Source of the DNA: Gordonia bronchialis DSM 43247
GTDB taxonomy: Bacteria; Actinomycetota; Actinomycetes; Mycobacteriales; Mycobacteriaceae
Assembly: GCF_000024785.1 (NCBI RefSeq)
Contig: NC_013441.1
Coordinates: 4,836,001-4,900,000 of the forward strand
Direction: 5' to 3'
Length of the DNA stretch: 64,000 nt
This document shows, piece by piece, positions 7,619 through 16,374 of the stretch. The notes under the pieces are model-generated. The model worked only from the letters and a program-made list of their open reading frames with translations, did not search any database and had not been told where the DNA came from. The position numbers and the translations under genes are program-made. Within the stretch, counting starts at the first letter, position 1; every line of letters begins with the position of its first letter.

Positions 7619-8638
7619 CTACTGTGCCACGCAACGCAATCCCCGCGCGATGAACTCGGCCGTCGCCTCGGCGGCGTTCTCGGCGCCGTCGCCCGACGAC
7701 GCACCCGCCCGCGCGCGATGGGTGATGCCCTCGGCGATCACACCGAGCTTCAGGTTGGCCAGGCCGAGATAGAAATCCCAGTCCCCCAGGTCGGCTCCGG
7801 AGACGGTGGCGTAGCGCTGTGCGATCTCATCGGCGTCGGGATAGCGGTCGCTGGTCCACGCGGCGGAGAAGCCGAGCACCGTGTCGAAGATCGGCTGCCG
7901 GTATACGCACATCAGCGCGACGTCGGTGATCGGGTCACCGAGCGTCGACATCTCCCAGTCGACGACGGCCGCGATCCGACCCGGATCGTCAGCGGCGATA
8001 ATGGTGTTGTCGACGCGGAAGTCGCCGTGCACCACCGTTTCTCGCGACTGCTCCGGCACACGCTCAGACAGTGCGGCAACCAGTTTGTCCACGTCGGGTA
8101 GCTCGCGGGTATGCACGTGACCCCACTGCCGGGCCCACAACTTCACCTGCCGCGCAGCGAATCCCGCCGGCCGGCCGAACTCGCCGAGTCCGACGGCACG
8201 GTAGTCCACCGCGTGCAGATCGGCGAGAGTCCGCACCAGTGCATCGATGTTGGCGGCGACATCCGCGTCGGAGTAGGCCTCCAGGTCCGCCGCCGTCCGC
8301 ACGACGGCGCCGTCGATGAATCCGACGACGGTGCAGGGCGCTCCGATCGCCGAGCCGTCCGCATCGAAGGCAACGGTCTCCGCCACCGGCACGGCCGTAT
8401 CCTGCAGCGCCGAAGTCACTGCCCACTCGCGTCCCATGTCATGGGCCGACGGCGTCAGGCCGCCGGTCGGCGGGCGGCGCACCACCCAGCGCGACGACCC
8501 GTCGGTCACCGCGAAGGTGAGATTCGATTTGCCGCCGGAGATCAGGTCGATCTGCAGGTCACCGGCGACCGGCACACCCGAGTCGATCAGGAACTGCCGC
8601 AACCGATCCGCGTCGAGAGCGGTCTCGACGGCCGTCAT
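7619..8638 (-). CDS. Phosphotransferase (APH) family protein, ACAD10/11-like
   Basis: 339 residues with an aminoglycoside-phosphotransferase/choline-kinase fold. It has an N-lobe with ISGGKSNLTF and the WVVRRPP strand, then the catalytic loop VVHGDFRVDN and the metal motif VVDWEMSTLGDP (about 215-245). Homologues are repeatedly found beside acyl-CoA dehydrogenases and resemble the kinase half of mammalian ACAD10/11, which phosphorylates 4-hydroxyacyl-CoAs. The start overlaps the stop of the acyl-CoA dehydrogenase by four bases (ATGA), which indicates coupling. A role in 4-hydroxy-acid catabolism is inferred from family and context. Confidence 0.9.
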   Translation of the reverse strand: MTAVETALDADRLRQFLIDSGVPVAGDLQIDLISGGKSNLTFAVTDGSSRWVVRRPPTGGLTPSAHDMGREWAVTSALQDTAVPVAETVAFDADGSAIGAPCTVVGFIDGAVVRTAADLEAYSDADVAANIDALVRTLADLHAVDYRAVGLGEFGRPAGFAARQVKLWARQWGHVHTRELPDVDKLVAALSERVPEQSRETVVHGDFRVDNTIIAADDPGRIAAVVDWEMSTLGDPITDVALMCVYRQPIFDTVLGFSAAWTSDRYPDADEIAQRYATVSGADLGDWDFYLGLANLKLGVIAEGITHRARAGASSGDGAENAAEATAEFIARGLRCVAQ

Positions 8639-9846
8639 CGGTTCTTCGCCTCGAGCGCCTTGCGGGCCCGGCCCACGGTACGACGCGCGATGGCCCACCG
8701 ATGGACCTCGGAGGGGCCGTCGTAGATCCGGAACGGACGCAACTCCTGCTGCAACCGCGCCAGCGGCATGTCCTCGGAGACACCGAGACCACCGCACATC
8801 TGGATGCTGCGATCAGCAATGCGCGAATAGGCCTCGGCAGCAAAGGTCTTGGCGATCGACGTCTCGTTGGACGCGTGATTACCCTGGTCGAGTTCGTAGC
8901 AGGCCTTGAGCAGCAGTGCACGCGTGGCGGCCAGATCGATCTCGTTGTCGGCGACCATCTGCTGGATCATGCCGAGGTCACCGAGCCGACCACCGAATCC
9001 CTCACGCGTAGCGACGTATTCGACGGCGACGTCGTGGCAGCGGGTGGCCGCGCCGAGCCAGCGCATCACGTGCGTCATGCGGGCCGGGCCGAGCCGGACC
9101 TGTGCGTAACGGTAGCCCTCGTCGACCTCGCCGAGGATGTCCTCGTCGGGGACGAAGACATCGACGAAGTCGACCTCGCAATGCCCGCCGATCATCGACT
9201 TGTCGGTGGTGTGGATGTGCCGCTTGACCGTGATCCCCGGCGTCTGGGCAGGAGCCAGGAACATCGTCGCCCCGCCACGATCACCAGGTGCGCCCGCGGT
9301 GCGTGCCATGATGATGAAGAAGCCCGCACCGTCGGCACCGGTGATGAATCGCTTCTCGCCGTTGATCTTCCAGCCACCGTCGACCTTGGTGGCCATGGTG
9401 CGCAACGCATTCGGGTCGGAGCCGGCACCCGGCGACGGCTCGGTCATCGCGAACGCCGACCGCACCTCACCGGTCGCGAGCGGACCGAGGTACTTCTCAC
9501 GCTGCACGTCGCTGGCGATGTGCGCGAGCATGTGCACATTGCCCTCGTCGGGGGCGCCGATGTGCAACGCCACCGGACCGAAGGTCGAGTATCCGGCCGC
9601 CTCGAAGACGGGCGCGCGGTCGCACATGTCGAGGCCGAGGCCGCCGAACTCGACGGGCGCGTGCGGCGCGAAGATCCCCTCCGCCTTGGCCTTGGCATTC
9701 ATCTCGCGCCGCAGGTCGTCGCCGCCGGCCGCCGTGATGTCACCGGCTGCCGCGTCCTCGAGCGGCAACACGTAGTCGCGGATGAAGCGGTTCGCCTTCT
9801 CGACGATGTCCGCGACCTCGGGATCGTGGCGCAGGTTTATGGGCAT
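8635..9846 (-). CDS. Acyl-CoA dehydrogenase
   Basis: 403 residues with N-terminal helical, middle beta (FAMTEPSPGAGSDP near 150-165, WKINGEKRFITGA) and C-terminal helical domains. It ends in the signature CGGLGVSEDMPLARL and FRIYDGPSEVHRWAIARRT. A flavin-dependent enzyme introducing a double bond, or acting in 4-hydroxyacyl dehydration together with the kinase-like neighbour, as known for ACAD10/11 systems. The ATG at 9846 has a Shine-Dalgarno (GGAGACCCG) and matches the start of homology (PINLRHDPEV). First gene of the acyl catabolic operon; a TetR-type dyad lies 76 bases upstream. Confidence 0.92.
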   Translation of the reverse strand: MPINLRHDPEVADIVEKANRFIRDYVLPLEDAAAGDITAAGGDDLRREMNAKAKAEGIFAPHAPVEFGGLGLDMCDRAPVFEAAGYSTFGPVALHIGAPDEGNVHMLAHIASDVQREKYLGPLATGEVRSAFAMTEPSPGAGSDPNALRTMATKVDGGWKINGEKRFITGADGAGFFIIMARTAGAPGDRGGATMFLAPAQTPGITVKRHIHTTDKSMIGGHCEVDFVDVFVPDEDILGEVDEGYRYAQVRLGPARMTHVMRWLGAATRCHDVAVEYVATREGFGGRLGDLGMIQQMVADNEIDLAATRALLLKACYELDQGNHASNETSIAKTFAAEAYSRIADRSIQMCGGLGVSEDMPLARLQQELRPFRIYDGPSEVHRWAIARRTVGRARKALEAKNR

Positions 9847-9921
9847 CGGGTCTCCTCGCGCGGGGCGGTTTCTCGGGCACTGCGCTCGACGCTCGGCGTT
9901 GCGCCGGATCAAGCATGCCGA

Positions 9922-9937
9922 CCGAGCGATCGTTCGG
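9922..9937. promoter_or_regulatory. TetR-type operator upstream of the acyl-CoA dehydrogenase
   Basis: CCGAGCGA-TCGTTCGG is a 16-bp inverted repeat with one mismatch, in the style of operators bound by fatty-acid-responsive TetR proteins. It lies between the TetR gene and the catabolic operon, so binding by the 10014-10727 regulator is the simplest reading. Confidence 0.5.
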
Positions 9938-9983
9938 CCACGCCATACGATGCCAGTCCGGCCGTCGAGGGTCAAGTGGGTGT

Positions 9984-10025
9984 CGTCAGTCTGCGTTCGT
10001 CAGTCTGCGTTCGTCACTCTGCGCT
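9984..10025. repeat. 14-bp tandem repeat, three units
   Basis: CGTCAGTCTGCGTT occurs at 9984 and 9998, and CGTCACTCTGCGCT at 10012. The third unit contains the stop codon of the TetR gene, so the array seems to have grown from the gene's 3' end into the spacer. Confidence 0.8.
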
Positions 10026-10727
10026 GTAGCCGACGGTGTCCCGCGCGATCTGCAGGTTCCGCGCGATCAGCTCATCCGCGCCGAGTTCACCGTCGAGCTT
10101 GAACCACGTTGACACCCCGACACACATCGTCGTCACCGCACGACTCGCGTCCTTGGGGTACTGCGTCGTGAAATCACCGGCGCTGACGCCGGCGAAGACG
10201 ATCTCGTCGACCATGTGCTGCTGACGATCCCGGTGTCCGATGTAGGTCTGGCGGTAGCTGTCGTCGAGACTGCGGATCTCCGTCGACCCCACGAAGGCCT
10301 GCTCACGCCGGTACATGTGGAACCGCAGCAGTGATTCGACGACCGCGTCGAACTGCTTGACCGGTTCGGGTCCGGCCTCGGCGATCGCGAGTTCGGAGCG
10401 AGCCAGCAGGTCGGTCATGGTGCGTTCGAGCAACCCTTGCAGCAGGGACTGTTTGGACGGGTAGTGGTGATAGAGCCCGGGTACCGAGAGGTTGGCCCGC
10501 GCCGCGATCTCACGTACCGACGTGCCGTGATAGCCGTGTTCGGCAAACGCCGCGAGCGCCGCGGCGAGCGGAACAGGCAGTTCAGCAGCACCGTAGTCAC
10601 GCCAGTGACCCGTACCGTCGCCGTCCGCGACCACCGCCCCCGGGCCGGGATTCGACGACCCGGTCTCGTGCTCGACGGAATCGGGTGTCCCAGCGCGCAC
10701 GTCCGCATCCCCAGCCCGGCCAGTCAT
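10014..10727 (-). CDS. TetR family regulator
   Basis: 237 residues. A ~50-residue disordered N-terminal extension precedes the TetR DNA-binding domain (FAEHGYHGTSVREIAARANL, then VPGLYHHYPSKQSLL, about 70-115) and a ligand-binding domain of the kind associated with acyl-CoA metabolism. It probably represses the acyl-CoA dehydrogenase, kinase-like and SDR genes immediately downstream, through the dyad at 9922. The ATG at 10727 is supported by the box TATCTT seven bases before it, giving a leaderless message. The three-unit 14-bp repeat overlaps its stop codon. Confidence 0.88.
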   Translation of the reverse strand: MTGRAGDADVRAGTPDSVEHETGSSNPGPGAVVADGDGTGHWRDYGAAELPVPLAAALAAFAEHGYHGTSVREIAARANLSVPGLYHHYPSKQSLLQGLLERTMTDLLARSELAIAEAGPEPVKQFDAVVESLLRFHMYRREQAFVGSTEIRSLDDSYRQTYIGHRDRQQHMVDEIVFAGVSAGDFTTQYPKDASRAVTTMCVGVSTWFKLDGELGADELIARNLQIARDTVGYSAE

Positions 10728-10734
10728 GGGTTCC

Positions 10735-10740
10735 AAGATA
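10735..10740 (-). promoter_or_regulatory. -10 box TATCTT, leaderless promoter
   Basis: Read on the minus strand, TATCTT is followed by seven bases and then the ATG of the TetR gene at 10727. Confidence 0.45.
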
Positions 10741-10749
10741 GCGGCACGC

Positions 10750-11484
10750 TCAGGTGGAACTCTCAGCGGCGTTGGACCGGCCACCACCCGCCCGGTCGAT
10801 CAGCCCGTGGACATGGAACAGTTCGGCGGGCGCAAGAAGCAGTCGGACGCTGAGGTCGACGATGGCGTCGCGCGTCATGTCCACATCCCCTTCGACCCAC
10901 GCCGCCAGCAACCGGCTCAGGCCGCCCACCTGGTAGTGCGCGATGCCGAAGGCGGCACCGGACCCCAGTTCGGGATCGAGATCGATCACTCCGGACGCGC
11001 TCTGCAGGGTCAGGCCGGCGAAGAGTGTCGTCGACTCCATCCGCTTGGCGGCGATCACCGGACTCTGCAGGGACTGAGAGAACAGCAGACGACCTTTGCG
11101 CTGGTCAGCGGCAATGATATCGACCATCGCCGTGACCCCGCCGCGCACCTTGGACTCCATGTCCGAGCCTTCGTCGAAGGCGCGCAGCCCGGCATCGGCG
11201 AGCTCGCTGATCACCTCGTCGTAGAGCACCCCGACGAGTTCGTCGACCGATTCGAAGCTCTCGTAGAAGTAGCGTGCGGTGAGCCCGGCCTGGCGGCAGA
11301 CGCCGCGCACCGTGACCGTGGCGTTCTCTCCGGCGCCGAGCAGGTCGAGTCCGGCGTCGATGAGCGCAGACCGACGGCGCGCGACGCGCGTGTCACCACC
11401 CTCGCCGCCGTAGGCGCGGAGTGTGGCGCCCGAGTCCGAACCGGAGCCGGCCCGGCCGGTCGATGTCGAGGATTCACGTGCCAT
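10750..11484 (-). CDS. TetR family regulator
   Basis: 244 residues. The N-terminal ~40 residues are low complexity (MARESSTSTGRAGSGSDSG). The TetR helix-turn-helix follows near 45-90 (ALIDAGLDLLGAG, then VRGVCRQAGLTARYFYESF), and the rest is an alpha-helical ligand domain. It is divergent from the DUF2236/MpaB-like oxygenase across 85 bases containing a near-consensus promoter, so control of that oxygenase is the natural guess. The ATG at 11484 is preferred because the longer reading would cross the shared promoter region. It ends 23 bases before the other TetR gene starts. Confidence 0.85.
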   Translation of the reverse strand: MARESSTSTGRAGSGSDSGATLRAYGGEGGDTRVARRRSALIDAGLDLLGAGENATVTVRGVCRQAGLTARYFYESFESVDELVGVLYDEVISELADAGLRAFDEGSDMESKVRGGVTAMVDIIAADQRKGRLLFSQSLQSPVIAAKRMESTTLFAGLTLQSASGVIDLDPELGSGAAFGIAHYQVGGLSRLLAAWVEGDVDMTRDAIVDLSVRLLLAPAELFHVHGLIDRAGGGRSNAAESST

Positions 11485-11493
11485 ACGTACATG

Positions 11494-11523
11494 TTGACAC
11501 CCGACTAAGTTCCGCGTTGTAAT
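11494..11523 (+). promoter_or_regulatory. Near-consensus sigma-70 promoter of the oxygenase gene
   Basis: TTGACA (11494-11499), 18 bases, TGTAAT (11518-11523). The start codon is at 11570 behind the strong ribosome site AGGAGGAT. It overlaps the region just upstream of the divergent TetR gene, where a repressor would bind. Confidence 0.55.
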
Positions 11524-11569
11524 AATCAGGAAACAACCGTTTTCACAATTTTGTGTCAGGAGGATCCCG

Positions 11570-12541
11570 GTGACCACTCAACCCATCACCAGCGGAAACG
11601 CAGCACTTTCGATGGGCACCCCGGCCGAGCCCACGGCCGTCTCGCCGATCGCTCCTGACGCCCTGCCCGCTGCCTTCGCCGCCGAGCGTCCCGACACCGA
11701 GCACCTCCCGCCGGCGACCCGGATGAGCCGTGCCGAGCTCGACGCCCTGCCCAACGACATCGACATGATCGGTGCGGGCGTGCTCGCCGGCGCCGCCAAC
11801 GTCATCATGCAGCTCGCGGTTCCCGCCGTCGGCTACGGCGTCTACGAGTCCAAGGTCGACGCCGGCAACCTGTTCAAGCACCCGTTCAAGCGCACCCGCA
11901 CCACGCTGAGCTACCTCGCCGTCGCGGCGATGGGGTCCCCCGAGGACCGCAAGGCCTACCGCAAGGCAGTCGGCAAGGCCCATGCGAAGGTCCGTTCCAC
12001 GGCCGACAGCCCGGTCCGCTACAACGCCTTCGACCCCAAGCTGCAGCTCTGGGTGGCGGCCTGCCTGTACAAGGGAACCGAAGACGTCCTGCGCATCTAC
12101 GGCGGACGTACCGAGATCACCGACGCCGAGTACCAGGCCGGTGCCGTGATGGGCACGACCCTGCAGGTGCCCCGCGAGATGTGGCCGGCCACCCGCGCCG
12201 ACTTCGAGGAGTACTGGAACTCGACGGTCGCCGAGCTCGAGATCGACCCGGTGATCCGCGACCACCTGATGGCGATCGCCCGCGTCGAGTTCTTGGGCCC
12301 CGTGGTCTCCACGTTGCTTGGCTGGTGGTTCGAGATCCTCGCGCTCGGCTTCTTGCCCGAGGAGTTCCGCGCCAAGATGGGCGTCCGGATGAAGCCGTGG
12401 CAGAAGCTGCTCTTCAACGCGCACAACGCTTTGCTCCGTGCCATCATCACCCGGCTCCCGAAACCGTTGCGGCAGTTACCCTACAACCTCCTGCTCGCCG
12501 ACGTCCGGTGGCGCATCCGCACGGGACGTCCGCTGGCCTGA
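11570..12541 (+). CDS. Oxygenase MpaB family (DUF2236) protein
   Basis: 323 residues from a GTG start with the ribosome site AGGAGGAT seven bases upstream. The DUF2236/MpaB-like core is visible: GAGVLAGAANVIMQLAVPAV near 65-85, HPFKRTRTTLSYLAVAAMGS near 105-125, and the conserved helices around FDPKLQLWVAACLYKGTEDV near 150-170. The family includes heme-containing oxygenases such as latex-clearing protein and fungal MpaB, but most members are uncharacterised. The helical C-terminus ends near LLADVRWRIRTGRPLA. Probably regulated by the divergent TetR. The substrate is unknown; lipid or steroid-like compounds are plausible only by context. Confidence 0.85.
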   Translation: MTTQPITSGNAALSMGTPAEPTAVSPIAPDALPAAFAAERPDTEHLPPATRMSRAELDALPNDIDMIGAGVLAGAANVIMQLAVPAVGYGVYESKVDAGNLFKHPFKRTRTTLSYLAVAAMGSPEDRKAYRKAVGKAHAKVRSTADSPVRYNAFDPKLQLWVAACLYKGTEDVLRIYGGRTEITDAEYQAGAVMGTTLQVPREMWPATRADFEEYWNSTVAELEIDPVIRDHLMAIARVEFLGPVVSTLLGWWFEILALGFLPEEFRAKMGVRMKPWQKLLFNAHNALLRAIITRLPKPLRQLPYNLLLADVRWRIRTGRPLA

Positions 12542-12563
12542 CCTTGGTGTGACCACGACGGTC

Positions 12564-12717
12564 CTGCCGGTTTGGCCCGATCACCAACTCGCTCTGCCGG
12601 TTACGCCTGACCATCATTCATTCTGCCGGTTGAGCCGCGACGGGCGAGCGCAGCGAGTCCGCCGCGTGTCGAAACGGTGAGGATGTAGGTGGGGGCGGTC
12701 CCGGCTCAACCAGCAGT
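12564..12717. repeat. Intergenic repeat family A, full composite copy
   Basis: Lies between two convergent genes. CTGCCGG occurs at 12564, 12594 and 12623 (about 30-base spacing). The third copy runs into the unit TTGAGCCGCGACGGGCGAGC, CAGCGAGTCC and GTGTCGAAAC (to 12675). An inverted arm CCCGGCTCAACCAGCAG follows at 12701-12717. The same parts recur at 42.6-42.9 kb and 59.4 kb. Confidence 0.75.
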
Positions 12718-12753
12718 AGAGCAGTGCAACCAGCAAATGGGGTGCTCGGCGCG

Positions 12754-14034
12754 TCACATCCGCTGCAGCGCATCACGATCCACGTCGGCCACACGGGTGT
12801 ACCCGGCCAATCCCAGCGTGAGGTCGAGTTCGGCGATGATGTTGGCGACGGCGTCGCGCGCGCCGTCGGCTCCCGCCAGCGCCAGACCGTACATGTGTGG
12901 CCGGCCGATGCACGCGGCGTCGGCGCCGAGCGCCAGTGCCTTGAAAACATCTGCGCCGGTGTAGATCCCGGAATCGATCAGCACCTTGATGCGGCCGTCG
13001 ACCACCGGCGCGATGGCGTCGAGGGCGTCGATGGAACTGATCGAACCGTCGATCTGCCGGCCGCCATGATTGGAGACGACGATGCCGTCCACCCCGGCGT
13101 CGACGGCGCGGCGCGCGTCGTCGGGGTGCAGCACACCCTTGAGCAGGATCGGCAGCGATGTACGTGCACGCAGCCCTTCGACGTCGGTCCAGTTCAGTGA
13201 CGGCCGTGAGTAGATGTCGAGAAAGGTCTGCACCCCGACTCTCGGTTCGGCCGCCATCAGGTTGCGAAGCAACTTGCCCGGGGTGTTGCGGGCGATCGAG
13301 AACAGTGTCGCAATCACACCGAGTGACACCTCGGGTTTCTCCGAATCGCCTGCGGCAGCGGCACGTTCGGCGACGATCTCGGTGAACCGCCGGTCCGAGG
13401 TGTACTGTGCGATGCCCTCACCACGCGCGAAGGGCAACGACCCGAGGTTGAGATCCTGCGGTCGCCACCCCAGCATCGTCGTGTCCAGGGTGACGACGAT
13501 CGCTGCGGCACCCATCTTCTCGGCGCGGACGAGCAGGCTGTCGACGAGGTCGTCGTCGACCGACCAGTACAGCTGGAACCATCGCGGCGCCCCCGGAGTA
13601 ACGCCCTCCATCTCTCGCGCCACGCGCTCCATGGATGCCGAGCCCTGGTTGGAGAAGATGTAGGGCACCCCGAGTTCGGCCGCTGCGTGGCCGATGTGGA
13701 TGTCGGCGTCGGACATCACCAGCGATCCGGCGCCGACGGGCGCGAACAGGATCGGCGCGGGCAGCCTCTGGCCGAACAACTCGACCTCGAGGGAGCGCTG
13801 CGAGACGTCGCGCAGCACGCGCGGCACGATCGCCCACCGATCGAGCGCAGACCGATTGGCCGCCATCGTGCGGCCCTCTCCGGCGCCACCGCCGACGTAG
13901 GCCCAGGCCCGCTCGCTCATGGCACGTCGTGCGCGACGCTCGAGCTCGGCGAAATCGGTCGGCACCCGTGGTTTCCGCCGATGAATTCCTGCGGTGTAGA
14001 TGTCGTTCTGCCGCATGCGCCCCGGTCCGATCAT
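12754..14034 (-). CDS. FMN-dependent alpha-hydroxy-acid oxidase/dehydrogenase
   Basis: 426 residues of the lactate/glycolate oxidase family. Visible features are YVGGGAGEGRTMAANR near 50-65, the FMN contacts in LFAPVGAGSLV, TLDTTMLGWRPQDL, the catalytic lysine strand PILLKGVL, and the active-site SNHGGRQIDGS with the base histidine and substrate arginine. It converts an L-2-hydroxy acid to the 2-keto acid; lactate 2-monooxygenase-type homologues are closest in feel. The ATG at 14034 is supported by a -10-like TAAGGT six bases before it. MRQND at 14016 is an alternative start. It converges with the DUF2236 gene over a family A repeat. Confidence 0.9.
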   Translation of the reverse strand: MIGPGRMRQNDIYTAGIHRRKPRVPTDFAELERRARRAMSERAWAYVGGGAGEGRTMAANRSALDRWAIVPRVLRDVSQRSLEVELFGQRLPAPILFAPVGAGSLVMSDADIHIGHAAAELGVPYIFSNQGSASMERVAREMEGVTPGAPRWFQLYWSVDDDLVDSLLVRAEKMGAAAIVVTLDTTMLGWRPQDLNLGSLPFARGEGIAQYTSDRRFTEIVAERAAAAGDSEKPEVSLGVIATLFSIARNTPGKLLRNLMAAEPRVGVQTFLDIYSRPSLNWTDVEGLRARTSLPILLKGVLHPDDARRAVDAGVDGIVVSNHGGRQIDGSISSIDALDAIAPVVDGRIKVLIDSGIYTGADVFKALALGADAACIGRPHMYGLALAGADGARDAVANIIAELDLTLGLAGYTRVADVDRDALQRM

Positions 14035-14130
14035 GGCGTCACCTTACCGAGGGTCTTCACCGCTGTGGGCTGGGCCACAGGAGGATCAACTGCGGGGAAG
14101 CTAGTCTTGCGTACGACCCTGGGAGGAACC

Positions 14131-16371
14131 GTGGCGCTCTGGCTGTACCGGCTCGGCCGATTCAATTTCCGGCACAAGTGGTGGATCATCGCGGTCTGGG
14201 TGCTGACGCTCATCACGCTCGGCGCCCTCACCAGCGCCTTGTCCCCGAAGTTCGCAACCGACTTCGAACTTCCCGGCACCGATTCCGACAAGGCGCTGAC
14301 CATCCTGTCGGAGGACTTCCCGGCCACCAACGACCAGTTGCTCAAGGCGTCGACCAAGATCCTGGTGGCCGCCGACGACGGTCTCGCCAAGCACAACGCG
14401 CAACTCGACGCGCTCGTCGCCAAGGCCCGCGAGCTGCGCGAGGTGACCAACCCCCAGATGATCCAGAACCCGGTGCGCGTCGCCGAGCAGAATCCGGCGC
14501 TCGGCGCGCAGGTGCTGCGCGACAACGGGACCGTCGGCATCATCGAGATCCAGCAGAACATCCCGGTGCAGGACCTCACCACCGACGACATGAAGCAGTT
14601 CACCGATCTGCTCGCCGAGTTCCGCGGCAACGGCCTGCAGGTCGAGGGCACCGGTGCGCTGATGCAGGTCTTCGAGCAGGGCGGGGTGGCCGAACTCCTC
14701 GGCTTCGCGATCGCCTTCATCGTCATGATCGTGGCCTTCGGCGCGCTGGTGGCCTCATTCATCCCGATCATCACCGGCATCCTGGGCGTGGGCATCACCA
14801 TGCTCGCGGTCACGTTGAGCGCCAAGGTGATCGACGTCCAACAGAGCGCCACCGCCATCATCACCATGCTCGGCATCGCGGTCTCCATCGACTACGCGCT
14901 GTTCATCGTCTCCCGCTATCGATCGGAGCTGAATCTCGGTGGCACCCGGGAGGCGGCGGCGGGACGCGCCGTGGGTACCGCCGGATCGGCGGTGGTGTTC
15001 GCCGGCCTCACCGTGGTCATCGCGGTCGCCGCACTCGCGGTCGTCGGCATCCCGTTCATCACCCAGATGGGTATCGCGGCCGCCGGCGCGGTCGTCGTCG
15101 CTGTGCTCGGCGCCATCACACTGATCCCGGCACTGCTGGGTGCCTTCGGCAAGGTCGCGTTCAGGCCCCGCATCCCGGGTATCCGGCACGGCGACGAGCC
15201 GGATACACAGCCGTCCAACGGGCTCCGTTTCGCCCGGTTCCTCACCCGCTATCCGCTGCCCGTGGTCATCATCGGCCTGGTCCTGCTCGCCATCGCCGCC
15301 ATCCCGATGACGAAGATGCAGCTGGGTATCGAGGCCACCAGCGACAACGAATACGCCGCAACGCAACTGCTCAACCGCGGGTTCGGCGAGGGGGTCAACG
15401 GCCCGCTGCTCGTCGTCGTCAGCGACGCCTCGGGTGGTGACGTGGCCACCGCGGCCAACGCCGTTGTCGCGCATGTGAAAACTCTCGACAACGTGGCCGA
15501 TCCGGCGACGATCGCCTGGGTGGGCAACGGAACCGGCTCGGACCCGACCAAGCAGCAGGGCGCAACCGCCGCCCTGATCTCGGTGACTCCCGAGAAGTCA
15601 CCGAGCGGGCCCGAGACGCACACCCTGATGGATCAGATCCGCGATTTCGGGGCGACCCACCCCGACGGCGCGACGGTCAATGTCGGCGGCCAGACGGCGA
15701 TCACCTCGGACATCTCGGCCAAGCTGTCGTCGGCGCTGATCCCGTTCCTGCTGGTTGTCGTCGGGCTCGCCTTCATCATCCTGATGGTGGTGTTCCGGTC
15801 GCTGCTGGTGCCGCTGACCGCCACCATCGGCTTCCTGTTCTCGGTGTGCGCCACCTTTGGTGTCACGGTCGCGATCTTCCAGGAGGGTGACTTCGGTCTG
15901 ATCGACCACACCAAGCCGATCATCTCGTTCCTCCCGATCTTCCTCGTCGGCGTGGTCTTCGGGCTCGCGATGGACTACCAGGTGTTCCTGGTGACACGCA
16001 TGCGCGAGGAATACGTGCACGGGGTCTCGGCCAAGGATTCGGTGATCATCGGCTATCAGCACGGCGCCCGGGTCGTGGCCTCGGCCGCGTTGATCATGAT
16101 CTCGGTCTTCGCGTCGTTCATGCTGGCACCGGACACCATCGCCAAGATGATGGGCTTCGCGCTGGCCGTGGCGGTCTTCTTCGACGCCTTCATCATCCGC
16201 ATGATCGTGGTGCCCGCGATCATCGCGCTGATGGGCGACACCGCCTGGAAGTTGCCACGATGGCTCGACCGGATCCTGCCCAACGTCGACATCGAGGGCA
16301 CCGCCATCCGCGAGATTCCCATCACCGATGACCCTGCGCCCGAACGCGATTCGGCTCCGGCGCCGGCCTGA
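14131..16371 (+). CDS. MMPL-family RND transporter
   Basis: 746 residues from a GTG preceded by GGGAGGAA. Two homologous halves each start with a membrane helix, a periplasmic loop and a cluster of five helices. The MmpL proton-relay/transport motifs appear as ISIDYALFIVSRYRSEL (about 253-270) and GLAMDYQVFLVTRMREEY (about 610-630). The final helix pair ends before a short charged tail. In Mycobacteriales such proteins flip or export mycolate-type and other complex lipids or siderophores. No accessory MmpS gene is adjacent. The LLM flavoprotein gene starts three bases after the stop, so they are probably co-transcribed. Confidence 0.92.
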   Translation: MALWLYRLGRFNFRHKWWIIAVWVLTLITLGALTSALSPKFATDFELPGTDSDKALTILSEDFPATNDQLLKASTKILVAADDGLAKHNAQLDALVAKARELREVTNPQMIQNPVRVAEQNPALGAQVLRDNGTVGIIEIQQNIPVQDLTTDDMKQFTDLLAEFRGNGLQVEGTGALMQVFEQGGVAELLGFAIAFIVMIVAFGALVASFIPIITGILGVGITMLAVTLSAKVIDVQQSATAIITMLGIAVSIDYALFIVSRYRSELNLGGTREAAAGRAVGTAGSAVVFAGLTVVIAVAALAVVGIPFITQMGIAAAGAVVVAVLGAITLIPALLGAFGKVAFRPRIPGIRHGDEPDTQPSNGLRFARFLTRYPLPVVIIGLVLLAIAAIPMTKMQLGIEATSDNEYAATQLLNRGFGEGVNGPLLVVVSDASGGDVATAANAVVAHVKTLDNVADPATIAWVGNGTGSDPTKQQGATAALISVTPEKSPSGPETHTLMDQIRDFGATHPDGATVNVGGQTAITSDISAKLSSALIPFLLVVVGLAFIILMVVFRSLLVPLTATIGFLFSVCATFGVTVAIFQEGDFGLIDHTKPIISFLPIFLVGVVFGLAMDYQVFLVTRMREEYVHGVSAKDSVIIGYQHGARVVASAALIMISVFASFMLAPDTIAKMMGFALAVAVFFDAFIIRMIVVPAIIALMGDTAWKLPRWLDRILPNVDIEGTAIREIPITDDPAPERDSAPAPA

Positions 16372-16374
16372 CGC

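Noticed and set aside
13635..15440. 600-residue frame overlapping the MmpL gene
   Set aside because: It is Arg/His-rich without motifs and coincides with the clear MmpL reading in another frame.
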